Under the pieces are notes generated by a model. It was not told the DNA's origin. It did not search any database and saw only the letters and a list, made by a program, of their open reading frames with translations. Below, in pieces: positions 9,733 through 19,162 of a stretch of DNA of 64,000 bases. The stretch is taken from assembly GCA_900554925.1 (NCBI GenBank), contig USJG01000001.1:40420-104419 (forward strand), given 5' to 3'. Source of the stretch: an uncultured Lachnospiraceae bacterium. GTDB lineage: Bacteria > Bacillota > Clostridia > Lachnospirales > Lachnospiraceae. Numbering within the stretch: position 1 is the first letter of the stretch; every line of letters starts with the position of its first letter. The position numbers and the translations under genes were made by a program.

Positions 9733-10818
9733 ATGATGAAAGCAGCATTTATACCATGGGATGACAGTATCCATAATAATAATATTTTTATACCAAAATA
9801 TCAAGGACATGAAGATTCTCATGTCCTTTTAAAAAAGGTATTTCAGGATAATGGGGATGACATTAATACAATTGATATGTATGAGGATTTAGAAGAAGTA
9901 GATCTTTTTCTGTTTTCGATCGTTCATTATCAATGGCTTGACAAAGTGGTAAAAGCAGGGTTGATTGACAGGTGTGTATATTGCAGTGGAGAACCGCCGG
10001 TAGTTAAACCATTAAATTGTTTTGAAGGTTATCAAAAACTACAGAAGATATTTCCTTATATTATGACTTTTGATGATGAGCTGGTAGACGGTAAAAGAAT
10101 TTTTAAAAGAATACTCCCTTATTATTTTGAACCTGAATTTGGAAAAGTTCCTTTTGAGAAACGAAAGCTGCTGGTCAATATTTCAGGCAATAAGAAATCA
10201 GAGCATCCCAAAGAGCTGTATAGTGAAAGGGAAAAGGTAGTTTCATTTTTTGAGAAAAAATATCCTGAACATATTACTCTATATGGCCCAGGGTGGTCTA
10301 AAAAAGAACATCCATCCTATTGTGGTTATATTGATGACAAGAAGGATGCGTATTATTACCATAAATTTGCATTATCATTGGAGAATATGCATGATGTCAG
10401 AGGATATATAACAGAAAAAATATTTGATTGCTTTGATTTGGGAATTGTACCTATTTATTGGGGGGCAAGCGATATTGAAGAATATGTGCCAAAAGAATGT
10501 TTTATTGATTATAGCAAATTTGGCAGTATGGAAGAACTGGCGCAATACTTATTTAACATGGATGAAAGCGAGTACAACAAATATTTGGAGGCAATACAAA
10601 AATTGCTTCATTCAGATATAGATATTCTTTTTAGCAGTGATACATTTTATGAACAAATAAAAACAGTTTATCACGCAGAGCCTGTAAAAGATTTTTCTGT
10701 TTCTAAAGAACAATGCAGAATGATAGCAAAAAACGCGCGAAAAGAACGCTTATGTGCGAAAAGAGATAATATGGTATTAAATACTAAAAAGAAGATTAAA
10801 AAATTAATTGGAAGGTGA
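9733..10818 (+). CDS. GT10 alpha-1,3/4-fucosyltransferase-like
   Basis: The 361-residue protein carries the GT10 core: FALSLEN at 212-218, GYITEKIFDCF at 224-234, VPIYWGA at 239-245 and the following FIDYSKF. These form the GDP-fucose site known from Helicobacter FucT and human FUTs. The N-terminal half (VDLFLFSIVHYQWLD, CSGEPP) is the acceptor domain. A short basic C-terminal tail (KNARKERLCAKRDNM, KKKIKKLIGR) resembles the membrane-anchoring tail of bacterial GT10 enzymes, but without heptad repeats. The family makes Lewis-type alpha-1,3 or alpha-1,4 fucosyl linkages on GlcNAc or glucose. It pairs with the GT11 gene just upstream. Confidence 0.86.
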   Translation: MMKAAFIPWDDSIHNNNIFIPKYQGHEDSHVLLKKVFQDNGDDINTIDMYEDLEEVDLFLFSIVHYQWLDKVVKAGLIDRCVYCSGEPPVVKPLNCFEGYQKLQKIFPYIMTFDDELVDGKRIFKRILPYYFEPEFGKVPFEKRKLLVNISGNKKSEHPKELYSEREKVVSFFEKKYPEHITLYGPGWSKKEHPSYCGYIDDKKDAYYYHKFALSLENMHDVRGYITEKIFDCFDLGIVPIYWGASDIEEYVPKECFIDYSKFGSMEELAQYLFNMDESEYNKYLEAIQKLLHSDIDILFSSDTFYEQIKTVYHAEPVKDFSVSKEQCRMIAKNARKERLCAKRDNMVLNTKKKIKKLIGR

Positions 10819-10825
10819 GAATGAT

Positions 10826-12007
10826 ATGCGGGTTGTTTTTGCAGTTCACACATATTATCCGGCACACAATGGTGTACAGGCGGTAACACAGTATATTGCA
10901 GAAGGAATTGCACGGAAGCATGATGTTAGCGTGATCACGGAAAAGCGAAAAGGCTTCTTAACCGAGGAAGAACACCAGGGAGTTCGGATTAATCGCATTG
11001 ATGTAAAACAAAAGCATAATCGTTTTTATGGGGATAAGAAAAAATTTTATGAGTTACTGGAAGAAAAGCAGCCAGATATATTGGTTTGTGTATGTACACA
11101 GTCATGGCCTTTTGACTGGACACAGAATAGACTTAAGCGTATAATGTGTAAAAAGATATTGTATACACATGGATATACTGCATATATAGACCATTATCCA
11201 TTGTTGTATGATTTGTTTCATATGAAGCTGAGAGCTTTCCTCTATCATTTATATTGGAGAAATTATTACAAAAAAGCATACAAGTATATTTCACAGTTTG
11301 ATAGGGTAATCTATTTATCTGAAAATAATGCAGCAACTAAGTATGCTCAAAGACATGGGCTTACCAATGGATTAATAATGGAAAATGCAGTGGAGGATGC
11401 CTTTTTTGATAACAGCATTTTAGAAGAGGAAGAGCATTTTAGAAAAGAAAGAAAAATACATTTTATTTATGTGGCTAATTATGATGACAATAAGAATCAG
11501 TTAGAATTGGTTAATCTTTTTGCGGAAGCTGATATTGATGGAAGCGTATTAACGCTGATCGGTGGAAAAGATAATGATTATTATCAAAAAGTATGTCAAA
11601 AATACAAAGAAAAATGTGTTAAAAATCCCGGGTTAAAGATTAATATTCTGCATGGATTGGCCAGAGAGCAGGTTCGACAATATCTTGAAAATTCTGATGT
11701 CTTTTTGTGTACAAGTAAACATGAAGAATATCCGGTTATGTTATGTGAGGCTGCAGCAAAAGGACTGGCAATTATTTCAACAGATGTAGGACACGCAACA
11801 CAAATGCAGGGGTGCATTGTAGTAAATTCTTCAGATGAATTTAAAGCCCAGATGCATAGGCTGCAAGGAGATCCTGAACTGCGTAGAAGCTTAGGGGTAC
11901 AGCTTAGGCAATATGCAGAGCAGCATTGTAGAATAGAAGAAAAGGTTAAACAGTTTGAAAACATATTATGTGAAATAACACAGTCGGAGAAAACGTATGT
12001 TAAATAA
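10826..12007 (+). CDS. GT4 family glycosyltransferase
   Basis: The preferred start is ATG 10826 (393 residues, MRVVFAVHTYYPAHNGVQ), preceded by GGAAGGTGAGAATGAT. A TTG at 10808 in frame is less likely. The N-terminal Rossmann domain has the donor/acceptor loop PAHNGVQAVTQYIAEG. The C-terminal domain has FIYVANYDDNKNQLELV and TSKHEEYPVMLCEAAAKG with an E-x7-E pair. Residues 100-170 (QSWPFDWTQNRLKR, HGYTAYIDHYP) are typical of this subgroup. Donor is unknown. Its stop overlaps the ABC transporter start by 11 bases. Confidence 0.85.
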   Translation: MRVVFAVHTYYPAHNGVQAVTQYIAEGIARKHDVSVITEKRKGFLTEEEHQGVRINRIDVKQKHNRFYGDKKKFYELLEEKQPDILVCVCTQSWPFDWTQNRLKRIMCKKILYTHGYTAYIDHYPLLYDLFHMKLRAFLYHLYWRNYYKKAYKYISQFDRVIYLSENNAATKYAQRHGLTNGLIMENAVEDAFFDNSILEEEEHFRKERKIHFIYVANYDDNKNQLELVNLFAEADIDGSVLTLIGGKDNDYYQKVCQKYKEKCVKNPGLKINILHGLAREQVRQYLENSDVFLCTSKHEEYPVMLCEAAAKGLAIISTDVGHATQMQGCIVVNSSDEFKAQMHRLQGDPELRRSLGVQLRQYAEQHCRIEEKVKQFENILCEITQSEKTYVK

Positions 12008-13748
12008 ATTAAATTACATTTTTAATGCGAAAGACAAAAGAAAAATTGTGATGATAATGGTTATGATTATTATCGGAAGTCTTTTTGAACTGATGGGAGT
12101 TACAATTTTTCTGCCATTTATTGAACTGATAATGGATACTTCAGCGATATATGAAAATCAATTCTTATCTTTTTTGTATACCAGAATTCATTTTGAAACA
12201 ACAGAAGGTTTTCTTGCATTTATTGCATCACTCATTGGATTGGTTTATGTAATTAAGAATATATACCTTTCTATTATGCAAAATACAATTTTGAAGTTTT
12301 CTTATCGTACAAGAATGAACCTTGCTACAAGGCTTCTGGTAACCTACATGAGCGAACCCTATACTTTTCATTTATCCAATAATATGGCTGAATTGCAGAG
12401 GGCGCTACAGATTGATGCGAATCAATTTATGACGCTGCTAAGTTCTACGTTGCAGCTTATTGCAGAATTAGCGGTATGTATAGTATTAGGATTATTTTTG
12501 TTTGATACAAGTCATTCTATGACGGTAGTAGTAGTGGGATTATTGATTATTTGTGTAGGAGGCTATCTGGTTCTCTCAAAGAAAATTTCTATTAAGCTGG
12601 GAGAGCAAAATCAGAGATATAATTCAAGACTGATTCAATGGATAAATCAATCATTAGGTGGAATCAAGGAAGTAAAGGTACTGGAAAGAGAAGAATTTTT
12701 TGTTGAATCTTATAAAGAAAATTATAAAAAGCTGATTAAAGGTGCGCGTATCAATGAATTGCTGGTGGCAATTCCCAAATATATTATAGAGACGGTATGT
12801 ATTGTTGGTCTGCTGGCAGCTATTGTTGTTAAAATCTATTTTGGAAGACGTGAGATTGCTTCATTTATTCCCCAGTTGGCAGCGTTTGCAGTTGCAGCAT
12901 TTCGGCTTCTGCCTTCTGTAGGGAAAATTAATGCCTATATTAACAGTATTTTATACTGCAAGCCGTCTCTTGATCTGATATATAAGGATTTTAAGGATAT
13001 TGAAGGGCATGAAGTACAGGAATTGACAGGGAAAGAGGATTTTAGCAGGTATACATTTGATAAAGAAATAAGAATTGATAAAATTTCCTATCGTTATCCG
13101 GGAACAGACAGTGATGTCATTCGTGATGTGAGTTTTTGCATTCCCAAGGGTAAGACAGTTGCCTTTATTGGAAGCTCAGGAGCAGGAAAGACCACGACTG
13201 CAGATATTATATTAGGCTTGCTGATACCTCAAAACGGAAAGATCATGGTAGATGATTGGAATGCCTTTGAACATATGAGCTGTTGGCATAGAATGCTGGG
13301 TTATATACCTCAGAGCATTTATTTATCTGATGATACTATTTGCAATAATATTGCTTTTGGGATTAAAGAACGGGAAATAGATATGGAAGCAGTAGTAGAT
13401 GCACTTAAAAAGGCTCAATTGTATGATTTTGTTAATTCACTTCCAGAAGGAATTAACACGTTTGTAGGAGATCGCGGCATAAGATTATCAGGAGGCCAGA
13501 GACAGAGGATCGGAATTGCCAGAGCACTTTATCATAATCCTGATGTATTGGTTTTAGATGAAGCAACTTCAGCGCTTGATAATGAAACGGAACAAGCTGT
13601 TATGGAATCCATTGAAAGCCTGAAAGGGATTAAGACAATGATCATTATCGCACATCGTCTGACAACGATTCGGAATGCAGATATTATATACGAGGTAATG
13701 GACGGAAAAGTAATTGAGCGCAGTAAAGAGGAAGTCTTTGGAAAGTAG
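11997..13748 (+). CDS. PglK/MsbA-like ABC flippase, fused membrane and ATPase domains
   Basis: The 583-residue half-transporter has about six membrane segments in residues 15-320 and an ATPase domain from ~355. Seen are Walker A GSSGAGKTT (392-400), signature LSGGQ (497-501) and Walker B VLVLDE (517-522), followed by the D-loop SALD. The N-terminal region (KDKRKIVMIMVMIIIGSLFE, GVTIFLPFIELI) resembles PglK/WlaB, which homodimerises and flips undecaprenyl-PP-linked oligosaccharides. Here it likely exports a lipid-linked glycan, replacing a Wzx flippase, which is absent. It starts inside the upstream GT4 gene, so the two are translationally coupled. A paralogue lies at 59358. Confidence 0.85.
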   Translation: MLNKLNYIFNAKDKRKIVMIMVMIIIGSLFELMGVTIFLPFIELIMDTSAIYENQFLSFLYTRIHFETTEGFLAFIASLIGLVYVIKNIYLSIMQNTILKFSYRTRMNLATRLLVTYMSEPYTFHLSNNMAELQRALQIDANQFMTLLSSTLQLIAELAVCIVLGLFLFDTSHSMTVVVVGLLIICVGGYLVLSKKISIKLGEQNQRYNSRLIQWINQSLGGIKEVKVLEREEFFVESYKENYKKLIKGARINELLVAIPKYIIETVCIVGLLAAIVVKIYFGRREIASFIPQLAAFAVAAFRLLPSVGKINAYINSILYCKPSLDLIYKDFKDIEGHEVQELTGKEDFSRYTFDKEIRIDKISYRYPGTDSDVIRDVSFCIPKGKTVAFIGSSGAGKTTTADIILGLLIPQNGKIMVDDWNAFEHMSCWHRMLGYIPQSIYLSDDTICNNIAFGIKEREIDMEAVVDALKKAQLYDFVNSLPEGINTFVGDRGIRLSGGQRQRIGIARALYHNPDVLVLDEATSALDNETEQAVMESIESLKGIKTMIIIAHRLTTIRNADIIYEVMDGKVIERSKEEVFGK

Positions 13749-13757
13749 GAAAATGAA

Positions 13758-14867
13758 ATGGATAAAATTTTGGTAACGAGATCTTCTATGCCGCCAATAG
13801 ATGAGTATATAGAGGAAATCAAATCACTTTGGGAAACGCACTGGCTTACTAATATGGGAGAAAAACACGTTGAGTTGGAAAAGCAGCTTAGAGATTACCT
13901 TAAAGTTCCCAATCTTTCTCTTTTTACTAATGGACATATGGCATTGGAGTTAATTTTACAGGCATTTGAAATAAAGGGTGAAGTAATTACAACACCCTTT
14001 ACTTTTGTATCTACAACGCATGCGATTGTAAGAAATGGATTAAAACCGGTGTTCTGTGATGTTGATCCAAATACATATACGATAGATGCGAATAAAATTG
14101 AAAGTTTAATAACCAGCAGGACAGAAGCAATCGTACCTGTACATGTTTACGGTCAGCCCTGTGATGTGGAAAACATTGAACGGATAGCTCATAAACATGG
14201 ATTAAAGGTCATTTATGATGCGGCACATGCCTTTGGTGTGAAGTATAAGGGGAAAGGAATTGGAGAATATGGAGATGCATCCATGTTCAGTTTCCATGCG
14301 ACTAAGGTTTTTAATACGATAGAGGGTGGTGCGGTTTGCTATCGAAAACCGGAAATTGGAGAAAAATTGTATCGGCTTAGAAATTTTGGTATTATGGATG
14401 AAGTGACGGTTGATGCTGTGGGAGCTAATGCTAAGATGAATGAATTTCAGGCCGCCATGGGACTTTGTAATTTGCGGCATCTGGAAAAACAGATAGAGAA
14501 AAGAAAGGAAGTATTTGAGAGATATAAGCAGCATTTGAATGAGATAAATGGAATACGAATCTTAGAACTTAAAGAGAATGTGGACTATAATTATGCGTAT
14601 TTCCCGGTGATGTTTGACGAAGAGATACTGGGTTTTTCCAGGGATACTGTTGATGAAGTGCTGAAAAGGAATGGAATTTATGCCCGTAAATATTTCTACC
14701 CTATTACCAGCAGCTACGAGTGTTACAATAAGATGTACTCTTCGGAAGATACGCCCATAGCAGAGGAACTGTCTGAAAAAGTTTTGACATTGCCTATGTA
14801 TGCAGATTTAGAATTGGAAACAGTAGATTTTATTTGTGAATTAATCACGGAAATAGTGAGAAGATAG
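13758..14867 (+). CDS. DegT/DnrJ/EryC1 sugar aminotransferase, VioA-like
   Basis: This 369-residue PLP enzyme has the DegT family layout: WETHWLTNMG near the N-terminus, FTNGHMALEL, TTPFTFVSTTHAI, the cofactor Asp in YDAAHAFG (D154) and the Schiff-base Lys in FHATKVFN (K183) followed by EGGAV. The WLTNMG opening and FHATKVFNTIEGGA are typical of dTDP-4-keto-6-deoxyglucose 4-aminotransferases (VioA/FdtB branch), which make dTDP-Qui4N or related sugars. That substrate is inferred. The WbqC gene two genes downstream supports a 4-amino sugar that is then N-acylated. dTDP-glucose synthesis genes are not in the window. Confidence 0.85.
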   Translation: MDKILVTRSSMPPIDEYIEEIKSLWETHWLTNMGEKHVELEKQLRDYLKVPNLSLFTNGHMALELILQAFEIKGEVITTPFTFVSTTHAIVRNGLKPVFCDVDPNTYTIDANKIESLITSRTEAIVPVHVYGQPCDVENIERIAHKHGLKVIYDAAHAFGVKYKGKGIGEYGDASMFSFHATKVFNTIEGGAVCYRKPEIGEKLYRLRNFGIMDEVTVDAVGANAKMNEFQAAMGLCNLRHLEKQIEKRKEVFERYKQHLNEINGIRILELKENVDYNYAYFPVMFDEEILGFSRDTVDEVLKRNGIYARKYFYPITSSYECYNKMYSSEDTPIAEELSEKVLTLPMYADLELETVDFICELITEIVRR

Positions 14868-14871
14868 TTTT

Positions 14872-15873
14872 ATGGATAATGTTATGGTAACAGTATGTTG
14901 TATTACATACAATCATGCAAAATATGTCAGGCAATGCCTGGACAGCCTTGTAGAACAAAAAACAGATTTTCTTTATGAAATATTGATTCACGACGATGCG
15001 TCTACAGATGGTACAGCAGACATTATCAGAGAGTATATGAATAAATATCCGAAACTGTTTGTCCCTATGTTAGAGGAAGAAAATCAGTATTCTCAGGGAA
15101 GGCGTTCCATTTTAATACAAATGATGTTAAAAAGGGCAAGAGGAAAATACTTTGCGGTATGCGAGGGAGATGATTTCTGGTGTGACCCATACAAATTGCA
15201 GAAACAGTTTAAAATTCTTGAAACTCATGAAGACTGCAATATATGTACACACACAGTTGAAGTTATAAAAGAAGATAGTTCCGATTATGGAATGAATATT
15301 CCGGAAAGAGATATTCTATATGGGGTTATGGAGGGACAAACACTTATAAATTATATAGCTTATGAAGATACCCATTTATTCCATACAAGCAGTATGTTTT
15401 GCCGTAAACAGTCAATAGAGGATGAACTGGAAGAATTACCGGATTTTATGCTGGCAACAGCAGCAGAGGACAGAGTACTCTTTTTGCTTTATGGGTCAAA
15501 AGGAAATCTGTTTTACCTGAATGAGAGCATGTCAAGGTATAGAATCCAAAGTGAAGGAAGCTGGTCAAGCCAGAATGCGGGATCAAGGAAAAGAGCGTTG
15601 CGGACGGATAAGGATTTATTGCAGATGATCAGAGGATTTAATGAATTTACTAAGGGGCGCTTTGAAGAAGAAGCGTATGCTTATGAGACTATATTAAATT
15701 TCAGGATATTTCAAAATGAGAGAAAATTTAAAGAACTCCTGGATGGGCGGTATGCAAAACTATTTAAAAATTTAGGGAAAAAGCAAAAAATATATTATAG
15801 ATTATGTGCATATTTTCCATTTGTAGGAGATTGTTATTATAAATTGAAAAGAGATAAGAGTGAAGATAAATGA
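14872..15873 (+). CDS. GT2 family glycosyltransferase
   Basis: The 333-residue protein has a GT-A domain: TVCCITYNHAKYVRQCLDSL, HDDASTDGTADII (D41, D42) and the metal-binding EGDDFWCDPYKLQKQ at 98-112. EGDDFW is typical of a subgroup of capsule/O-antigen GT2 enzymes. AAEDRVLFLL is the likely catalytic-base region. Its place between a VioA-like aminotransferase and a WbqC protein suggests that it transfers the amino sugar made there, which is inference. Its stop overlaps the next start (ATGA). Confidence 0.86.
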   Translation: MDNVMVTVCCITYNHAKYVRQCLDSLVEQKTDFLYEILIHDDASTDGTADIIREYMNKYPKLFVPMLEEENQYSQGRRSILIQMMLKRARGKYFAVCEGDDFWCDPYKLQKQFKILETHEDCNICTHTVEVIKEDSSDYGMNIPERDILYGVMEGQTLINYIAYEDTHLFHTSSMFCRKQSIEDELEELPDFMLATAAEDRVLFLLYGSKGNLFYLNESMSRYRIQSEGSWSSQNAGSRKRALRTDKDLLQMIRGFNEFTKGRFEEEAYAYETILNFRIFQNERKFKELLDGRYAKLFKNLGKKQKIYYRLCAYFPFVGDCYYKLKRDKSEDK

Positions 15874-16598
15874 AACTTGGAATTATGCAGCCATATTTTA
15901 TGCCCTATATCGGGTATTGGCAGTTAATGAATGCAGTAGACAAATATGTGGTATATGATGATGTAAATTTTATAAAAGGCGGATGGATCAACAGAAATAG
16001 AATTTTACTTGATGGGAAACCACAGTATTTTAATATACAGATGGCAGGAGCAAGCTCTTTTAAGCATATCAATGAAATTGGCGTCTCGGATAATCTTTCA
16101 GTAATCAATAAGAATATCAGGATTCTGGAGGCGGCTTACAAAAAAGCCCCATATTATAATCAAGTGATGCCCATAATAGAAGAGATATTGCGTTGTCAAG
16201 CAGAGAATTTAGCTTTTTTCATTAGAAATTCATTTGAGGTAATTAATAATTATCTCGGAATCGGTACGCAGTTAATTATGTCCTCTGATCTTAAGAAAAA
16301 TAATGAACTTCATGGACAGGATAAAGTGATTGCCATATGCAGACTGTTAAAGGCAGACGAATATTATAATGCAATTGGCGGGCAGGAATTGTATTCTTTT
16401 CAGGAATTCAGGAAAAATGGATTGGAATTGAAGTTTCTCAAAACAAATGAAATTGCTTATCAGCAGTTTGACAATGAATTTATTCCGAACTTGTCAATGA
16501 TTGATATCCTGATGTTTAATTCAGCAGATACAATTCAGGGGTTTTTGTCAGAGTACAGTTTAATAGATGAAGGCGGAGAGAAAAATGCTTATAATTAA
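15870..16598 (+). CDS. WbqC-like family protein
   Basis: The 242-residue protein opens with GIMQPYFMPYIGYWQLMNAVDKYVVYDDV, the hallmark of the WbqC-like family (broken here: IMQPYFMPYIGYWQL, VVYDDVNFIKGGWINRN). It also has LLKADEYYNAIGGQELY and FIPNLSMIDILM, both family blocks. WbqC proteins are found in O-antigen loci beside aminosugar genes and are suspected to take part in N-acylation of amino sugars. The reaction is not firmly established. A second WbqC lies at 30458. The ATG overlaps the upstream stop, and its own end overlaps the following GT11-like gene by 14 bases. Confidence 0.85.
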   Translation: MKLGIMQPYFMPYIGYWQLMNAVDKYVVYDDVNFIKGGWINRNRILLDGKPQYFNIQMAGASSFKHINEIGVSDNLSVINKNIRILEAAYKKAPYYNQVMPIIEEILRCQAENLAFFIRNSFEVINNYLGIGTQLIMSSDLKKNNELHGQDKVIAICRLLKADEYYNAIGGQELYSFQEFRKNGLELKFLKTNEIAYQQFDNEFIPNLSMIDILMFNSADTIQGFLSEYSLIDEGGEKNAYN

Positions 16599-18075
16599 GA
16601 TTATGGGTGGATTTGCAAGTCAGGTTTATAAATTCTTTTTGGGAGCAAAGCTTGCAGAATATTTACAGACAGAGCTGGTACTGGACGTAAGTGATTATTA
16701 TGATGGATATTTTCGCCCGTATAACTTAAATATGCTGAATCTTCCTGCGTTTCGTACTGTATGTACGCGCGAAATAGCTAAAAAATATCCCGGATTAAAT
16801 TGGATAAGAAACACCGAAGATATGGAAAATATGATAAGCGGCAGGTTGAAGGGAGACTTTTATATTTTTCGTGAGGAACCGGATTATGCTGATTTTTTCT
16901 GGAAGCATCCGGAATTTGAGGTGGATGAAAATACACCTTATATAAAAAGTTTAGCATTAAAAAAAACATCTTTATTTATTGAAACATTTAAAAGGAACAT
17001 TGCCGGGCAAACTTCTGTGGCAATTCATATTCGCAGAGGTGATTTTGTTACTTTGGGACAGGAAAGTAAAATCTTCTATTATCGTGCCGCCATTGCATGG
17101 TTTTATGAACGAGATCCGCAGACAGAGTTTTATTTCTTTTCTAATGATCTGGCATGGGTAAAGGAGCAATTTGGCACCTGTAATCGATTCCATTATGTGT
17201 GTTCGAAGGATGAAAAAGCTGGTGATATTGAAGAATTGTTCTGTATGTCATATTGCAATTATCGAGTATTGTCCAATTATAGTGGATATGGACTATTAGC
17301 GAATACATTTTCTGCAGTTCGAAATACAAATGGATTTGCTTTAATTGAAGAAAGAATGAATCATGAATACGAGTATAAAGGGATTGAGGGAAGTATCAAA
17401 TACCTTAACCAGGAGCAGATAAAAGAATATGATTTCAAATATAAAAATATAGATTGGGGAAAATGTGAAAGTGTGCTTTCACAACAGGATATGAAGACTC
17501 CTGAACAAAAAGAGAAAGTGAGCAGGAAAGAAAAATTTTATATGATTACCTGCGAGAAGTACAGTAAATGGTTTCGAAGAGGAATGTTTGAAATTGCAAT
17601 AAAGCTTACGGAGAATGGATATGAAACAAAATATATAAATCTGCACAATTGTTCCCGCCAAAAGCAGCTTGATTCAGAAGCCGCCTGTAATATGGATGGT
17701 CAGGAGTATGGATTTGATATCCTTAGCGGAAGTTTGACACAGATTGAACGATTGTTGCAGGAAAATCCGGATGCATTTCTTGTATGTGATTGCAAACTGC
17801 CATTTAGGTATGCGGGACAAAGTATTTTAATTAAATCCAAAAAAGCGTATGCATGGCAAAAAAAGTGGACGAAAGAATTGCTTAGAGATAATTTTAAGGA
17901 TGGGGTCAGATATTTGTTATATAAAAGTTATGATTTCCAACATATAGTGACATTGCTCGATAAATATTGGGAGCATACTTTGATGCAGGATGGAAAAAGT
18001 GATGAAGATGTGACAACAAAATTTCATCAGGTTTATAAAGAAATAGTCGGCCAAATCTGTTTATATATAAAATGA
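16585..18075 (+). CDS. GT11-like fucosyltransferase with ~180-residue unknown C-terminal extension
   Basis: From ATG 16585 (preceded by GGCGGAGAGAAAA) the protein has 496 residues; the frame opens at 16567. Residues 1-250 resemble GT11: IIKIMGGFASQVYKFFLGAKLAEYL (here MGGFASQ replaces GGLGNQ) and HIRRGDF at 148-154, then YFFSNDLAWVKEQF. The third GT11 block is altered (LSNYSGYGLLAN instead of SSFSWW). Residues ~315-496 are an extension I cannot match, with KFYMITCEKYSKWFRRGMFE and LVCDCKLPFRYAG. It may be an acceptor domain or a second activity. GT11 members are usually ~290 residues, so this is an unusual architecture and the donor may not be fucose. Confidence 0.65.
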   Translation: MLIIKIMGGFASQVYKFFLGAKLAEYLQTELVLDVSDYYDGYFRPYNLNMLNLPAFRTVCTREIAKKYPGLNWIRNTEDMENMISGRLKGDFYIFREEPDYADFFWKHPEFEVDENTPYIKSLALKKTSLFIETFKRNIAGQTSVAIHIRRGDFVTLGQESKIFYYRAAIAWFYERDPQTEFYFFSNDLAWVKEQFGTCNRFHYVCSKDEKAGDIEELFCMSYCNYRVLSNYSGYGLLANTFSAVRNTNGFALIEERMNHEYEYKGIEGSIKYLNQEQIKEYDFKYKNIDWGKCESVLSQQDMKTPEQKEKVSRKEKFYMITCEKYSKWFRRGMFEIAIKLTENGYETKYINLHNCSRQKQLDSEAACNMDGQEYGFDILSGSLTQIERLLQENPDAFLVCDCKLPFRYAGQSILIKSKKAYAWQKKWTKELLRDNFKDGVRYLLYKSYDFQHIVTLLDKYWEHTLMQDGKSDEDVTTKFHQVYKEIVGQICLYIK

Positions 18076-18135
18076 AATCGAAGATATTATTTATATTGTC
18101 ACTAAATATTCTTTACTGGTAATAGGGCTTATGAG

Positions 18136-19161
18136 ATGAAAGAAAGAGTAATTTATTTAGATATTTTAAAAGCTATTTGCTGTTTTTTGGTTATTGTTCT
18201 CCATGTGTCAACGCAAAATTGGAGTAACTGCGACGTTAATTCTTTTGCATGGGATATATTCAATATATATGACAGCATAACAAGATTTACAGTTCCTGTT
18301 CTGGTTATGATAAGTGGTGCGCTGTTTCTAAATGGTAAGAAGCAAATAGAAATAAAAAGTTTATATAGGAAAAATATATTGCGTTTAATAATTTCTTATT
18401 TGTTTTGGTCAACTATATACGCAGCGTATCTGCAGATGTTTGTTGAAAGAGGCAGTTTAAAGGAATTTGTATTTAATGTTATTAATGGCTATTATCATAT
18501 GTGGTTTATACCTATGATAATTGGATTATATATACTGGTCCCAATATTGAGAAAAGTAGCGGAAGATGTTGATGTAATGCGTTATTTTATAATAGTTTCA
18601 CTTTTTTTCACCTTTTTAGTTCCTGTAGGATTAAAGCTGCCTTATATTGCAAAATTTAAGTCAGTTTATGAGAATATGGAATTATATTTTCCACTTGGAT
18701 ATGTATCATATTTTGTATTGGGCCATTATCTTGCCAATAAAGAAACAGGGCATATGAGAAAGCTTATTATGGCAGGTGGAGCAGCAGGGATATTATTAAC
18801 AATTGGCATCAGTAAAATATTGTCTATAAAAAATGGATATGCTACAGGATATTATGGAAATGATACTATTCCTGTTCTTCTGGCCAGTGTAGCGATATTT
18901 GAGGGGGTAAAATATTTATGCTCTGAAAATCAGGTTGAGGGCAGGGTAAGACAAGGAATAAATATAGGATCAAAGTATTCGCTGGGAATATATTTACTGC
19001 ATCCACTGCTGATTTTAATATTAAAAGGTTTGGGATTAAATACATTAACCTTTAACCCTGTGATTTCTGTGCCAATTATTTCAATAATTGTTTATCTGTT
19101 GAGCATGGCATTAGTATTATTATTAAGTAAAATTCCAAAATTGGGGAAAGTGATTGTCTGA
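18136..19161 (+). CDS. Acyltransferase family 3 (OafA/WecH-like) membrane protein
   Basis: The 341-residue protein has about ten hydrophobic segments and the family start ERVIYLDILKAICCFLVIVLH, with the conserved His (VLH) and the Arg region SLYRKNILRLI. WFIPMIIGLYILVPILR is another conserved block. Such proteins O-acetylate (or otherwise acylate) surface sugars at the membrane using cytoplasmic acyl-CoA. It is close to WecH in opening sequence. It is followed without a gap by a DegT-like protein and a methyltransferase, suggesting a three-gene decorating unit. The 60-base gap upstream holds no terminator. Confidence 0.85.
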   Translation: MKERVIYLDILKAICCFLVIVLHVSTQNWSNCDVNSFAWDIFNIYDSITRFTVPVLVMISGALFLNGKKQIEIKSLYRKNILRLIISYLFWSTIYAAYLQMFVERGSLKEFVFNVINGYYHMWFIPMIIGLYILVPILRKVAEDVDVMRYFIIVSLFFTFLVPVGLKLPYIAKFKSVYENMELYFPLGYVSYFVLGHYLANKETGHMRKLIMAGGAAGILLTIGISKILSIKNGYATGYYGNDTIPVLLASVAIFEGVKYLCSENQVEGRVRQGINIGSKYSLGIYLLHPLLILILKGLGLNTLTFNPVISVPIISIIVYLLSMALVLLLSKIPKLGKVIV

Positions 19162-19162
19162 T

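Noticed and set aside
10808..10825. TTG start for the GT4 at 10826
   Set aside because: ATG 10826 has a better ribosome binding site and places the first beta strand at the N-terminus.
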